DNA of 64,000 nucleotides from MWEI01 sp964600235 (GTDB taxonomy: Bacteria; Desulfobacterota; Desulfomonilia; UBA1062). The stretch spans positions 1-64,000 of the forward strand of contig CAZRIV010000007.1 of NCBI GenBank assembly GCA_964600235.1. Direction: 5' to 3'. Shown here piece by piece: positions 14,930-23,390 of the stretch; the first letter of the stretch is position 1, and every line of letters begins with the position of its first letter. Under the pieces are notes generated by a model. The model did not search any database. It had not been told where the DNA came from and worked only from the letters and a program-made list of their open reading frames with translations. The position numbers and the translations under genes were made by a program.

Positions 14930-16546
14930 CTACATCTCCATAATGATCGGGATGACCATGGGCTTTTTGCCGAGCCTTGACTTGAGGCTGGTGCCCAGCG
15001 ATTCCCGCATGCGGTTCTGGATCACCTGGGTATCCGTGTCCTTCCCCAGAAATGAGTCCAGGACGGCAGAGGCATTTTTCCGGATCTCGTCTACTATCTC
15101 CTGCTCCATGCTCGCAGGGACCACCCCCTTGCACATGATATCAGGCCCCAGGACCACCTCGTGCCTGACCGAGTCGATCACGGCGAACACGATTACGAGT
15201 CCGCCCTCCGAGATGTGCCTGCGATCCCTCAGCACTATGTCCCCGATGTCCCCGGTGAGTTCCCCGTCCACGAAGCACTTGCCGTGGGGCGCCTCGCCGC
15301 TCATCTCCATGCCGGTCTCCGAGAGGGTCCAGATCTGCCCGGGCCGTGCAAGCACGATCTGGGGACCGGTCTCGAGCGACTTCTCCACCATGTCCGCCAG
15401 TGACTTCATATGCCTGAGCTCACCATGGACGGGCATGATGATCTGCGGACCCAGCAGCCGCATGGCCTTGATGATCTCGCCATGCGTGGCATGGCCTGTC
15501 GCATGAACCTCCGCAATATCTGGGTAATACACCTTTGCCCCACCATCGATGAGCTGGTCGATACAGCGCGATATGGCGATCTCGTTGCCCGGGATGATGC
15601 GGGCCGAGATGATGACGCTGTCCGATGATTTCACCTTGAACCTGTGCCATCCCCTGGCGATGAGGGACAGGACCGAATATACCTCTCCCTGGGTGCCCGT
15701 GCAGATGATCATGAGCCTGCTCCGGTCCATGGTCATGATCTCTTCGGGCTTGATAAGGTCGCGGGGGTCGAACTCGACAAGACCTAAGTCGGTGGCGATA
15801 TCAACCACCTGGTTCATGCTCCTGCCGATTATGGTAACCTTCCGGTTGTTCTTCACGGCAAGCTCATAGAGCATCTGGATGCGCTTCACATGGCTGGAAA
15901 AGGTGGAAATGAGCACCGCCCCGGGCGTGCTTTTAATGATGGAGTCTATGCTGGAGAAGACCTTGTCTTCATCCGAGCACCTGGGGTCGATCTCCGCATT
16001 GGTGCTGTCGCATATGAAGAGCCTGACCGGCCCTTCCATGCCGCTGAATTGGGCAGACATCTCCTTGAAGTCCCCGGAATGGACAATACGCCCCTGGGGT
16101 GTGAGCATGCTGAGGGCATAACAACCGATGGTGGAATGGAGTACTTCCAGGAACTCGATCTCCATGCCGGCCAGGCTGATCTTCTGCCCTGCCTGGACGG
16201 GTATCAGCTTGAGATGTCCATCCATGTCGAATTCCCTGAGCTTGCGCTTGACCAGTTCCAGGGTGAAGGGGTGGCTGTATACGGGTATCGGGGCATCCTT
16301 GAGGAGATACGGCAGGGCGCCTATATGATCTTCATGGCCGTGCGTCAGGAGAATGCCCTGAAATACCTCCTGGTTTTCAACGACATAGGTGAAATCGGGG
16401 ATGATCTGGTCAATGCCGCTGGGATTGAACTTGGGGAACATGACCCCCGCATCCACCAGGATGGAACCTGCGCCGGTCTCAATGGCCATGGAGTTGAGCC
16501 CGAACTCCCTGACACCGCCTAAGGGGATGATCTTGACCCTGCTCAT
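14930..16546 (-). CDS. rnj: ribonuclease J
   Basis: 538 residues from the ATG at 16546 (MSRVKIIPLGGVREFGLN), which overlaps the preceding acyltransferase stop as ATGA. It is a metallo-beta-lactamase fold with HGHEDH (about 70) binding two zinc ions, GGVREFGLNS at the start, HSGDFK, and the beta-CASP motifs TFSSHVKR and GTQGE. Family enzymes have endonuclease and 5'-exonuclease activity in RNA processing and decay. The presence of RNase J in a Gram-negative genome fits deltaproteobacteria and relatives. Confidence 0.93.
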   Translation of the reverse strand: MSRVKIIPLGGVREFGLNSMAIETGAGSILVDAGVMFPKFNPSGIDQIIPDFTYVVENQEVFQGILLTHGHEDHIGALPYLLKDAPIPVYSHPFTLELVKRKLREFDMDGHLKLIPVQAGQKISLAGMEIEFLEVLHSTIGCYALSMLTPQGRIVHSGDFKEMSAQFSGMEGPVRLFICDSTNAEIDPRCSDEDKVFSSIDSIIKSTPGAVLISTFSSHVKRIQMLYELAVKNNRKVTIIGRSMNQVVDIATDLGLVEFDPRDLIKPEEIMTMDRSRLMIICTGTQGEVYSVLSLIARGWHRFKVKSSDSVIISARIIPGNEIAISRCIDQLIDGGAKVYYPDIAEVHATGHATHGEIIKAMRLLGPQIIMPVHGELRHMKSLADMVEKSLETGPQIVLARPGQIWTLSETGMEMSGEAPHGKCFVDGELTGDIGDIVLRDRRHISEGGLVIVFAVIDSVRHEVVLGPDIMCKGVVPASMEQEIVDEIRKNASAVLDSFLGKDTDTQVIQNRMRESLGTSLKSRLGKKPMVIPIIMEM

Positions 16547-17805
16547 TGGATACCCGCGGCAAGGTTCATTATGTGCCTGCTCAGGTCTGCGGAGGCGGCG
16601 GCAATGTCGTTCATGGTCTGTTTCGGTATAGGTATATGGGCGAACATGACAGGCTTGCCTATGGCGATTTTTACCGGTGTCCGCCTGATGGAGGATGTCC
16701 AGCGGGGCATGAGGCCGTATGCCCCGGATATGCCCACCGGGATGACCGGGGTATTCAAGGCAAGGACAAGACGCATCGCCCCGGTGCGAACGGGAAGCAT
16801 ATTGCCGTCCCACGTACGCTCTCCCTCGGGGAATAATCCCAGGATGTGGCCGTGGCGCACCACCCGTATTGCATTGCGCACGGCCAGCACGTCAATGGCA
16901 TACCTCCGAACGGGAAACGAGCAGGCATGACGAAGGAACCATTTCATGGGGGCATGGCGGTATTCCGAGTTTTTGGCCATGAACCATATGTCCCGGGTTG
17001 CAAAGAATCCCAGGATAATGGAGTCGAGGAAAGAGGTGTGGTTGGGCATGATAATGGCAGGGCCCTTTGAGGGTATGTTTTCAAGGCCGGTGACCGTCAC
17101 CGGCATGAGTGCCTTGATGATCGGCCTTGCTACAGGTTTCAGCACCAGGGAAAGCATGCTTTTCTCTTTGGGAAACCATTTCCTTTCCGGTACGCGCAAG
17201 GTTCGGTGACCAGGGATCCTTGATGCCTTCTCCCTGAAGGCCTCCCTGAAACGGACCCTGGGGTAGTACTCCACAATCTCCCGGGGGGCATGATGTTTTT
17301 CCAGGGCCTTCTGGATAAGATCTTCCCATTTCTTGCCCGGTTCATGGAGAAAATCGAAAAAAAGCGGTCCATGACTGCGGCTGGACACGATCACGGTGTT
17401 CGATTCAATGGTCACGCCCATGAGATCGGCAAAGGGCACATCCACCCTGTTCGTCACACCCGAAAAGTGCAACTGCCCCTCCTGGAGGAACAGTGTCCCG
17501 GTATCTACGGAAGCCCTGGTAAAATGATAAGCAGTGATTCCTGCATACCCTTTATACATGCCCTCGTGCGATTCACGGGAGAGCCTGACCCTGCGGCTCT
17601 TCATGATGATGCCCGAAACGGCCTGGGGGGCCTCGAAGGACTTCACCTTACCGTACCAGTGGGAGATGGGTTGAACATGGCCGCCAAGAGAGGCATGAGA
17701 CCGGTCGACCAGGCTGAAACCCTTCCGGCACGAAACGCAATGATCCCGATCAAGCCAATCAAATGCGCCGCACGAAGGGCACCGGTAGATCAGATCAGTA
17801 ATCAT
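16543..17805 (-). CDS. zinc-ribbon / PH-like / PlsC-type acyltransferase fusion
   Basis: 420 residues. The N-terminus has a treble-Cys ribbon (CPSCGAFDWLDRDHCVSC, about 9-26). A beta-rich middle (about 95-165; GTLFLQEGQLHFSGVTNRVD) resembles a GRAM/PH module. The C-terminal half is a 1-acylglycerol-3-phosphate acyltransferase domain with NHTSFLD (about 257) and FPEGERT (about 325). It probably acylates a lysophospholipid at the membrane. The extra N-terminal modules are unusual and may target or regulate it. It lies between another plsC-like gene and rnj in one minus-strand operon. Confidence 0.85.
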   Translation of the reverse strand: MITDLIYRCPSCGAFDWLDRDHCVSCRKGFSLVDRSHASLGGHVQPISHWYGKVKSFEAPQAVSGIIMKSRRVRLSRESHEGMYKGYAGITAYHFTRASVDTGTLFLQEGQLHFSGVTNRVDVPFADLMGVTIESNTVIVSSRSHGPLFFDFLHEPGKKWEDLIQKALEKHHAPREIVEYYPRVRFREAFREKASRIPGHRTLRVPERKWFPKEKSMLSLVLKPVARPIIKALMPVTVTGLENIPSKGPAIIMPNHTSFLDSIILGFFATRDIWFMAKNSEYRHAPMKWFLRHACSFPVRRYAIDVLAVRNAIRVVRHGHILGLFPEGERTWDGNMLPVRTGAMRLVLALNTPVIPVGISGAYGLMPRWTSSIRRTPVKIAIGKPVMFAHIPIPKQTMNDIAAASADLSRHIMNLAAGIQ

Positions 17806-17808
17806 CTG

Positions 17809-18501
17809 CTAGAAAGTATATCCTAGTTTTATGGACTTGTATACCTCTTCCATGAGCGGGACCACGTCGCGGCCTTGAGGATTTATGGGCTTCATGATGG
17901 TCATGGTAATCTTCCCGGGCCTTACCCGCACGCCTCCCTTGGGGAGTATCTCCCGCGTGCCGCTGACGGTTATGGGAACTATGGGCACGCCGGATTGAAT
18001 GGCCAGGTGGAAACCGCCCTTCTTGAAAGGATACCGGAGCGTGCCGTCGCACGAGCGGGTTCCCTCGGGAAAGATGACAATGGATGTGCCGTTCCTGATC
18101 CTGTCTGCAGCCACCTTGAGGCTTTGCATGGCCTTTTCATGGTTGCCCCGATCGATGAGGATATAGCCCGCACGCTTCATGGCGATCCCCAGAAGGGGGA
18201 TGCGGAAGAGCTCCTTCTTCACGGTCCATCGGAACTGGACATTCAGGTATCCAAGGATGGCGAAAACATCGAAGTGGCTGACATGGTTGGGCATATACAC
18301 CGCAGGACCGTCCGGGATGTTTTCCGCGCCCCTGACTTCCACCTGGCAATGGGAACACCACAGCGAGAAGCGTGCCCAATAGCGTGCATTGAGGTGGAGG
18401 ATATCGCCGGTCCTGCTGAAAAATGACATGATTACATGGGGTATGATGACCACCACGATATAGAGGTATGAGCCAAGTGCTGTCCGTAATGTCCAATACA
18501 T
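17809..18501 (-). CDS. 1-acyl-sn-glycerol-3-phosphate acyltransferase (PlsC family)
   Basis: 230 residues. An N-terminal hydrophobic segment (about 7-25) is followed by the acyltransferase motifs NHVSHFD (about 72, His/Asp catalytic dyad) and FPEGTRS (about 145), with VPIVPITVSG near the end. Its expected role is conversion of lysophosphatidate to phosphatidate. It ends 3 nt before the larger acyltransferase, so the two genes and rnj are co-transcribed. Confidence 0.92.
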   Translation of the reverse strand: MYWTLRTALGSYLYIVVVIIPHVIMSFFSRTGDILHLNARYWARFSLWCSHCQVEVRGAENIPDGPAVYMPNHVSHFDVFAILGYLNVQFRWTVKKELFRIPLLGIAMKRAGYILIDRGNHEKAMQSLKVAADRIRNGTSIVIFPEGTRSCDGTLRYPFKKGGFHLAIQSGVPIVPITVSGTREILPKGGVRVRPGKITMTIMKPINPQGRDVVPLMEEVYKSIKLGYTF

Positions 18502-18678
18502 GGCGAACTTTTACAATTCTTTTACACTTTTGTCAAAAGAGGATTTCCCTCTTCGAGACACCTGCATAATAATCGAAGGAGAAGGCTCTTACATGGGAAA
18601 ACCTTGGGGCATCAGAATGGATTATACCATCATGCAGTGGTTGAGAACGAATCTTTCAGTGATGTGTAAAGATGAACC

Positions 18679-19005
18679 TTATTTCCTGGTCAGCACGTTC
18701 ATGAGGTCGTCGAGCATCTCCTCCCGGGTGCTGATGGCATTCAGCACGGATTCGAAGCCGGTCTTGGCCCGCATCATGTCGACAATTTCTCTTGGCAGGT
18801 CTACATTCGACTCCATGCGCCCCTCAAGATCTAAGGGGGCGGGATCATCCGAGCGGGTCGTGGCGACGTCCACGGTCCCGGCCGTACCCTGAGTGATGGT
18901 GGTCCTGATGGCCTTGTAGCCTTGCGTGTTCATGTTCGCAATATTGGACGAGGCATTGGCCTGTAGAATTTCATTTGCCCTTAATGCACTAAGGAGTATG
19001 GACAT
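18679..19005 (-). CDS. orphan flagellar rod-like (FlgC/FlgB-type) small protein
   Basis: 108 residues. The N-terminal part contains ASSNIANMNTQGYK, the conserved flagellar rod/hook motif. The C-terminal part (SNVDLPREIVDMMRAKTGFE) matches the rod-protein C-terminal motif found in FlgC, FlgF and FlgG. The middle is very short, so the protein is smaller than usual FlgC (about 135-150 residues). No other flagellar gene is in the window. It may be a rod-like protein scattered from the flagellar locus or recruited elsewhere. It is divergent from the kinase gene at 19059. Confidence 0.8.
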   Translation of the reverse strand: MSILLSALRANEILQANASSNIANMNTQGYKAIRTTITQGTAGTVDVATTRSDDPAPLDLEGRMESNVDLPREIVDMMRAKTGFESVLNAISTREEMLDDLMNVLTRK

Positions 19006-19058
19006 AGTATATTCTCTCCCTTGCTCACTTATCGGAGAGATGTCTATATAGGTTAAGC

Positions 19059-20561
19059 ATGAGAAAACTCGGACTCCTTCGAAAGCTCATATTGACCTAC
19101 GTGGTCTTTGTGGTGGTCCTCATGGGGATCACGCTGGTGCTCTTCGTGGTATCTTCACGGGTGAGCACGCTGAGCACCAAGATATACCTTGTTGATTATA
19201 AGAAAAAGGAGATCACTGACAAGCTTATCGCGAATCTCATCTCCATCGAGGAGACGGGCAAGCAGTACATGCTCCTCCAGAACGACTCCTACCGCGCTAT
19301 CCTGGTACAGCAGGAGAGCGACATCTCCCGGGCATGGGACAACCTCGGCTCCAAGGGCATGTATTACGACGAACCCGAGCGGAACATGGTGGAAAACGGC
19401 AAGGGTCTGTGGATGGCATACGTGAGCAGGTTTCACACCCAGCTCAATAAGCTTCCCGATAATCCCGCCGACCTTGAGAAACTCTTTGTGCGAAACAGCG
19501 CAGAGATAGACAGCATCGTGGGGATTGCCCGCTATGTGAACAATGAGGCGGTCGACCGGCTGCGCACGCATATTGCCTACCTGAAGGACCTCGGGGACCA
19601 GATCATGGCGTGGACGTGGTGGGTGCTGGCTGTGGCATTGAGCATAGGCCTGATTGTACCCGTCCTCATCTACCGGAGCGTAACGCGGGATCTCAAGCGC
19701 ATCAAGGCCGGCATCAAACATATTGCAGATGGTGATTTTGATTACCGTATCTCTTTAGAGACCAGAGACGAGCTCGGGTTGCTCGCCGAGTCATTCAATA
19801 ATATGGCATTACGCCTCAAAGAACTCGATGATATGAAGTCCGAGTTCATTTCCATAGTATCACATGAGCTTAAAACCCCTCTCACCTCCATGAAGGAGGC
19901 CGCAAGCCTTCTGCTGGAGGGCCTGGCAGGCGAGCTGTCCGACAGGCAGAAGCGGCTCGTGGAAATCATGGGCCAGGGCATCAAACGGCTTTTGCATACG
20001 GTCTCGGAACTGCTGGAGATTTCAAGGATCGAAAGCGGTATGGTCCGACTGAGCATGGAACTCCATGAAATGAACGCGGTAGTGGCATCATTCATTTCCG
20101 AAATTCAGCCCATTGCGGATGTCAACGGGGTCGAAATCAGGTTCAAGCATGCCGAAGAAAACTGCCTGGTGATGGCCGACAGGAACAAGGTCCTCCAGGT
20201 CTTGACAAACCTCACGCACAATGCAATCAAATATTCACCCGAAGGCTCAGTAATAGAGATCAGGATAAGGAATTCAGACGGATTCGTCATCACCGAGGTC
20301 GAGGACCACGGCAAGGGGATACCAGAAGAAGACATGGCCCGTATCTTTGAGAAGTTCTACCAGTCGAGATACACCAGAGGGCATGGGGGAATAGGCTTAG
20401 GTCTTGCAATCTCAAAGGGGATTGTTGATGCACATGGAGGAAAGGTACATGCACAAAGCAGTGCGGGCAAGGGGAGTGTTTTTTCTTTCAGTCTTCCTTC
20501 TGCTCATGACCACGCTTCTCTTCCAGGGGTGTGCGACGGAGATTCTGAACACAAAGATTGA
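19059..20561 (+). CDS. sensor histidine kinase (GlrK/QseE-like)
   Basis: 500 residues. Two membrane helices (about 9-31 and 186-208) bracket a periplasmic helical sensor, followed by HAMP, the dimerisation box VSHELKTPLTSMKEA (His near 268), the N-box NLTHNAIKYSPEG and the glycine boxes DHGKGIPEEDM and GIGLGLAISKG. It should phosphorylate the sigma54 activator encoded two genes downstream. The arrangement kinase, lipoprotein, sigma54 regulator matches glrK-qseG-glrR of enterobacteria. Its last 113 nt overlap the lipoprotein gene in another frame. Confidence 0.93.
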   Translation: MRKLGLLRKLILTYVVFVVVLMGITLVLFVVSSRVSTLSTKIYLVDYKKKEITDKLIANLISIEETGKQYMLLQNDSYRAILVQQESDISRAWDNLGSKGMYYDEPERNMVENGKGLWMAYVSRFHTQLNKLPDNPADLEKLFVRNSAEIDSIVGIARYVNNEAVDRLRTHIAYLKDLGDQIMAWTWWVLAVALSIGLIVPVLIYRSVTRDLKRIKAGIKHIADGDFDYRISLETRDELGLLAESFNNMALRLKELDDMKSEFISIVSHELKTPLTSMKEAASLLLEGLAGELSDRQKRLVEIMGQGIKRLLHTVSELLEISRIESGMVRLSMELHEMNAVVASFISEIQPIADVNGVEIRFKHAEENCLVMADRNKVLQVLTNLTHNAIKYSPEGSVIEIRIRNSDGFVITEVEDHGKGIPEEDMARIFEKFYQSRYTRGHGGIGLGLAISKGIVDAHGGKVHAQSSAGKGSVFSFSLPSAHDHASLPGVCDGDSEHKD

Positions 20562-21015
20562 CGCCGCAGAGAAGAGTCTTTCACAGGGCAAGCCGGCGGG
20601 CAATGACCTCAAGGCCATGAACCCGGTGTTGCCGCCTTCCCTGGTTGCGCGCCATAAGATCGCCCTGATAATGGATTCCATCATCAGGGGCGAATATGCA
20701 TTCAGCGCTATGAAGGCCGAACTTGAAGAGATCAGGGGCAAGGCATTTACCCCTGATTACCTCAGAGTTGAGGCAGGCTATCTGCTGGCTCTCATAGAGC
20801 GCATGGAAACACTTCAGAAGTCTGCCGCCAGGGCCAAGGAATATGCCAGGGAAGGTGAAGAACTCAAAAAGAGCCTGGATCAGGCAAAAAAAGAGATCGA
20901 GACCTTGAAGAAAGAGAATGAGGACATTAAGAAAGAAGTCGAGATGATGAGCTACAAGCTTAAAAAGCTCGAACAGATTCACCTTGAATCCGTCAAGCGC
21001 AGGGGAAAACAATGA
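20449..21015 (+). CDS. QseG-like lipoprotein with coiled coil
   Basis: 188 residues from the ATG at 20449, chosen because GGAGG lies 7 nt upstream and a full signal peptide follows. The leader (VRARGVFFLSVFLLLMTTLL) ends in the lipobox FQGC. After the lipid-anchored Cys the protein is helical, with a long Lys/Glu coiled coil in the last 60 residues (KKSLDQAKKEIETLKKENED). In enterobacteria QseG is an outer-membrane lipoprotein that contacts the kinase sensor domain. It overlaps the kinase gene by 113 nt and the regulator gene by 4 nt. Confidence 0.85.
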   Translation: MHKAVRARGVFFLSVFLLLMTTLLFQGCATEILNTKIDAAEKSLSQGKPAGNDLKAMNPVLPPSLVARHKIALIMDSIIRGEYAFSAMKAELEEIRGKAFTPDYLRVEAGYLLALIERMETLQKSAARAKEYAREGEELKKSLDQAKKEIETLKKENEDIKKEVEMMSYKLKKLEQIHLESVKRRGKQ

Positions 21016-22382
21016 GCCCCAGACACAAGATTCTCATCCTCGACGACGAACCGGATATTGTAGAGGTAATGGTTGCACGTCTTGAGGCAATGGGTTTCCC
21101 TGCCATGGGATATACCAAGGCCCACAAGGCCCTCTCCGAGCTCAGAAAGGACAACTTCAGCGTCCTGATCACCGACCTCAAGATGCCCGAAATGGACGGC
21201 ATGGAGGTCCTCCACGAGGCCAAGAAGATCGACCCGGACATCGAGGTCATCATCTTCACCGCATATGGCTCCATCGAAGGCGCGGTGCAGGCCATCAAGG
21301 AAGGGGCCCATGATTATCTCGTAAAACCCTTCGAGGCCATAGAACTGGTGGCCAAGATCGAAAAGGCCATAGAAAAACGAGGCCTCAAACAAAGGGTCCG
21401 TTATCTGGAGCAGGAACTGGAGGACGGCATCGAGCAGCATATCTATGCCGAAAGCACTGCCATGAAGAAGATCCTGGCCCTTGTCCGACAGGTAAGCTCA
21501 TCGGATGCCACGGTACTTGTGCTGGGAGAGTCGGGCACAGGCAAGGAGCTCATCACCCGGATGCTTCATTACGAAAGCAAACGGCGGGACGGGAAGCTTG
21601 TCATCATGGACTGCGGCGCAACCCCCCACACGCTCATCGAGGCCGAGCTGTTCGGGTATGGCCGAGGCGCATTTACCGGGGCGGTAAAAGACAAGCGGGG
21701 CATCATAGAGGAGGCCGACGGCGGAACGCTTTTTTTGGATGAGATCGGCAACATATCACCCGAGATGCAGACGCGTCTCTTGCGGGTTCTGGAATCCGGC
21801 GAGTTCAGACGCCTCGGCGAGATCAACCAGAAGCATGTGGACATCCGTGTAATTGCAGCGACCAATGTGGACCTCAAGGCCAAGGTGGAAAGCGGAGAAT
21901 TCCGGGAAGACCTCTTTTACCGGCTCAAGGTCTTCACCATCAACCTGCCGCCGCTTAGGGACAGGAAGGAAGATATCATCGGACTGGCGCAGGTCTTCCT
22001 CACCGAGTTCGGCAACAAGACCGGAAAGACCGTTACCGGTTTCAGCCGGGAGGCCATGGACATGCTCCTTTCCCACAACTGGCCTGGCAATGTCAGAGAG
22101 CTGAAGAACATCGTCCAATCCGCGGTGGTGCTCAGCAAGGGGCCTGTCATAACGCCTGACGAGATACTGCCCTCGGGGATTTTTGACAAAGCCCCTGCAG
22201 CAGTTGTGTCTGACGATGGGCTCAATCCCATTGAGGCTCACGAGAAGGCCATGCTCATACAGGCCCTCCAGAAGTCCAACTGGGTCCAGAAAGAAGCCGC
22301 CCAGACCCTGGGCATTTCCCGGCGGGTCATGCATTACAAGATCAGAAAGTATAACATCCATCTGGATAAAGACCCTTTATGA
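21012..22382 (+). CDS. sigma54-dependent response regulator (GlrR/QseF-like)
   Basis: 456 residues: a receiver domain with phospho-acceptor Asp in ITDLKMPEMDG (near 55), an AAA+ domain with Walker A GESGTGKE (about 172), the sigma54-contact loop GAFTGA (about 219), and DEIGNISPEMQTRLLRVLE. A C-terminal Fis-type helix-turn-helix (WVQKEAAQTLGISRRVMHYK) ends the protein. It should activate RNA polymerase-sigma54 promoters on phosphorylation by the upstream kinase. Starts by ATGA overlap with the lipoprotein gene. Confidence 0.95.
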   Translation: MSPRHKILILDDEPDIVEVMVARLEAMGFPAMGYTKAHKALSELRKDNFSVLITDLKMPEMDGMEVLHEAKKIDPDIEVIIFTAYGSIEGAVQAIKEGAHDYLVKPFEAIELVAKIEKAIEKRGLKQRVRYLEQELEDGIEQHIYAESTAMKKILALVRQVSSSDATVLVLGESGTGKELITRMLHYESKRRDGKLVIMDCGATPHTLIEAELFGYGRGAFTGAVKDKRGIIEEADGGTLFLDEIGNISPEMQTRLLRVLESGEFRRLGEINQKHVDIRVIAATNVDLKAKVESGEFREDLFYRLKVFTINLPPLRDRKEDIIGLAQVFLTEFGNKTGKTVTGFSREAMDMLLSHNWPGNVRELKNIVQSAVVLSKGPVITPDEILPSGIFDKAPAAVVSDDGLNPIEAHEKAMLIQALQKSNWVQKEAAQTLGISRRVMHYKIRKYNIHLDKDPL

Positions 22383-22428
22383 GAGGATAAAGGGGTTCTC
22401 TCACAAGCCGGACTACCATAACCGGCTT
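22373..22428. terminator. convergent hairpins between the regulator and PilZ genes
   Basis: Two adjacent stems: CCCTTTAT (22373-22380) / ATAAAGGG (22387-22394), spanning the regulator's stop codon, and AAGCCGG (22405-22411) / CCGGCTT (22422-22428). They lie between converging genes and could terminate transcription from either side. Neither has a strong T-run. Confidence 0.45.
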
Positions 22429-22837
22429 ATATGAACTCTATGGCCATTCCCCTCTCCGCACTCCTTGTCACCCTTCCCTTAACCCTCAGAATCGGGCCGA
22501 GGTTTCTCCCCGACAGGTTGAAAGACAGCTCCTGGCCTACGCTGGAGGGTCTTTCCATCTCGACGTACATACCCCCCTTACTGATGTTGATGAGGTGCGC
22601 GCCCTCCATATCTTTGCCGTTACGCATGCAGGACACTGTCTTGTCCACATGAAGCCTCCTGTCATGTCTCCTGTCGTCGAAATGATTGGCGAGCAAATCC
22701 ATTTTTTCTTTTATGGCAGACGGCATGACATTCAGGAGTGTTCGAGACATGACGATACGCGTCCAGGCTCCGGTTTCCCATGTTTTATCAAAAAGCCTCC
22801 GCACCCTCTCTGTTCCGGATTCCCATGATTTTCCCAT
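22427..22837 (-). CDS. PilZ-domain c-di-GMP-binding protein
   Basis: 136 residues from the ATG at 22837, which follows AAAGGAG. The PilZ c-di-GMP motifs are present in order: an Arg-rich box DDRRHDRRLHV (about 69-79) and the ISKGGMYVE segment (N-x-S-x-x-G; about 100). The N-terminal 60 residues are helical and of unknown role. It probably links c-di-GMP to motility, secretion or polysaccharide output. Monocistronic and convergent with the sigma54 activator. Confidence 0.82.
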   Translation of the reverse strand: MGKSWESGTERVRRLFDKTWETGAWTRIVMSRTLLNVMPSAIKEKMDLLANHFDDRRHDRRLHVDKTVSCMRNGKDMEGAHLINISKGGMYVEMERPSSVGQELSFNLSGRNLGPILRVKGRVTRSAERGMAIEFI

Positions 22838-23105
22838 ACTCAGTCTCCTTTGTCGTACTGCATCCAAAACCGACTCAACTATCCTGACAACCCATCAAGC
22901 CCCACTTTATGTTCAATCCAAGGCCATCGACGATCACTTTTTCATCAAAAGAAACCAATGAAAGGACAAAAGGTCACATGGAATGTCATGATAAATTAAT
23001 ATCCATCCATGGAGAGTCAAGGGTGCAGATGCAGGGTTTCAGGGTTGCCGGCATGTGCAGAACACATTGTATCATCTCGAAAAATCAGATATATAATGAA
23101 CCACC

Positions 23106-23336
23106 ATGAATACGAACAATGCGAGACACTTGTTCGTCATCATCGTTACGGCCATCTACCTTGTGTCTCCCGGCCACCTCAAGGTTATCTCTGAGGCTTC
23201 AGCGGGCTCTGCCGACAAGAACCGGTCGCTGGCGAAACGCCTGGCGGAAGAAGGCATCTCAAATGGAATCAGAGGTCCTCAGATCGATTCGAGTTGTATC
23301 TCCAGCAACGGGGTGCATACCGGCGCAACCCCTTGA
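23106..23336 (+). CDS. small possible exported protein, unrecognised
   Basis: 76 residues. The N-terminus (ARHLFVIIVTAIYLVSPG) could be a signal or anchor helix; the rest is polar with no motif recognised. A TATAAT (23092-23097) lies only 8 nt before the ATG and there is no ribosome-binding site, so if used the message would be almost leaderless. It may simply be the leader of the NADH dehydrogenase gene 54 nt downstream. Confidence 0.25.
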   Translation: MNTNNARHLFVIIVTAIYLVSPGHLKVISEASAGSADKNRSLAKRLAEEGISNGIRGPQIDSSCISSNGVHTGATP

Positions 23337-23390
23337 GTATTCAACCGCATCGATCACCAGCATCTGCCTCGACAAAGGGAGGTACCTGCA

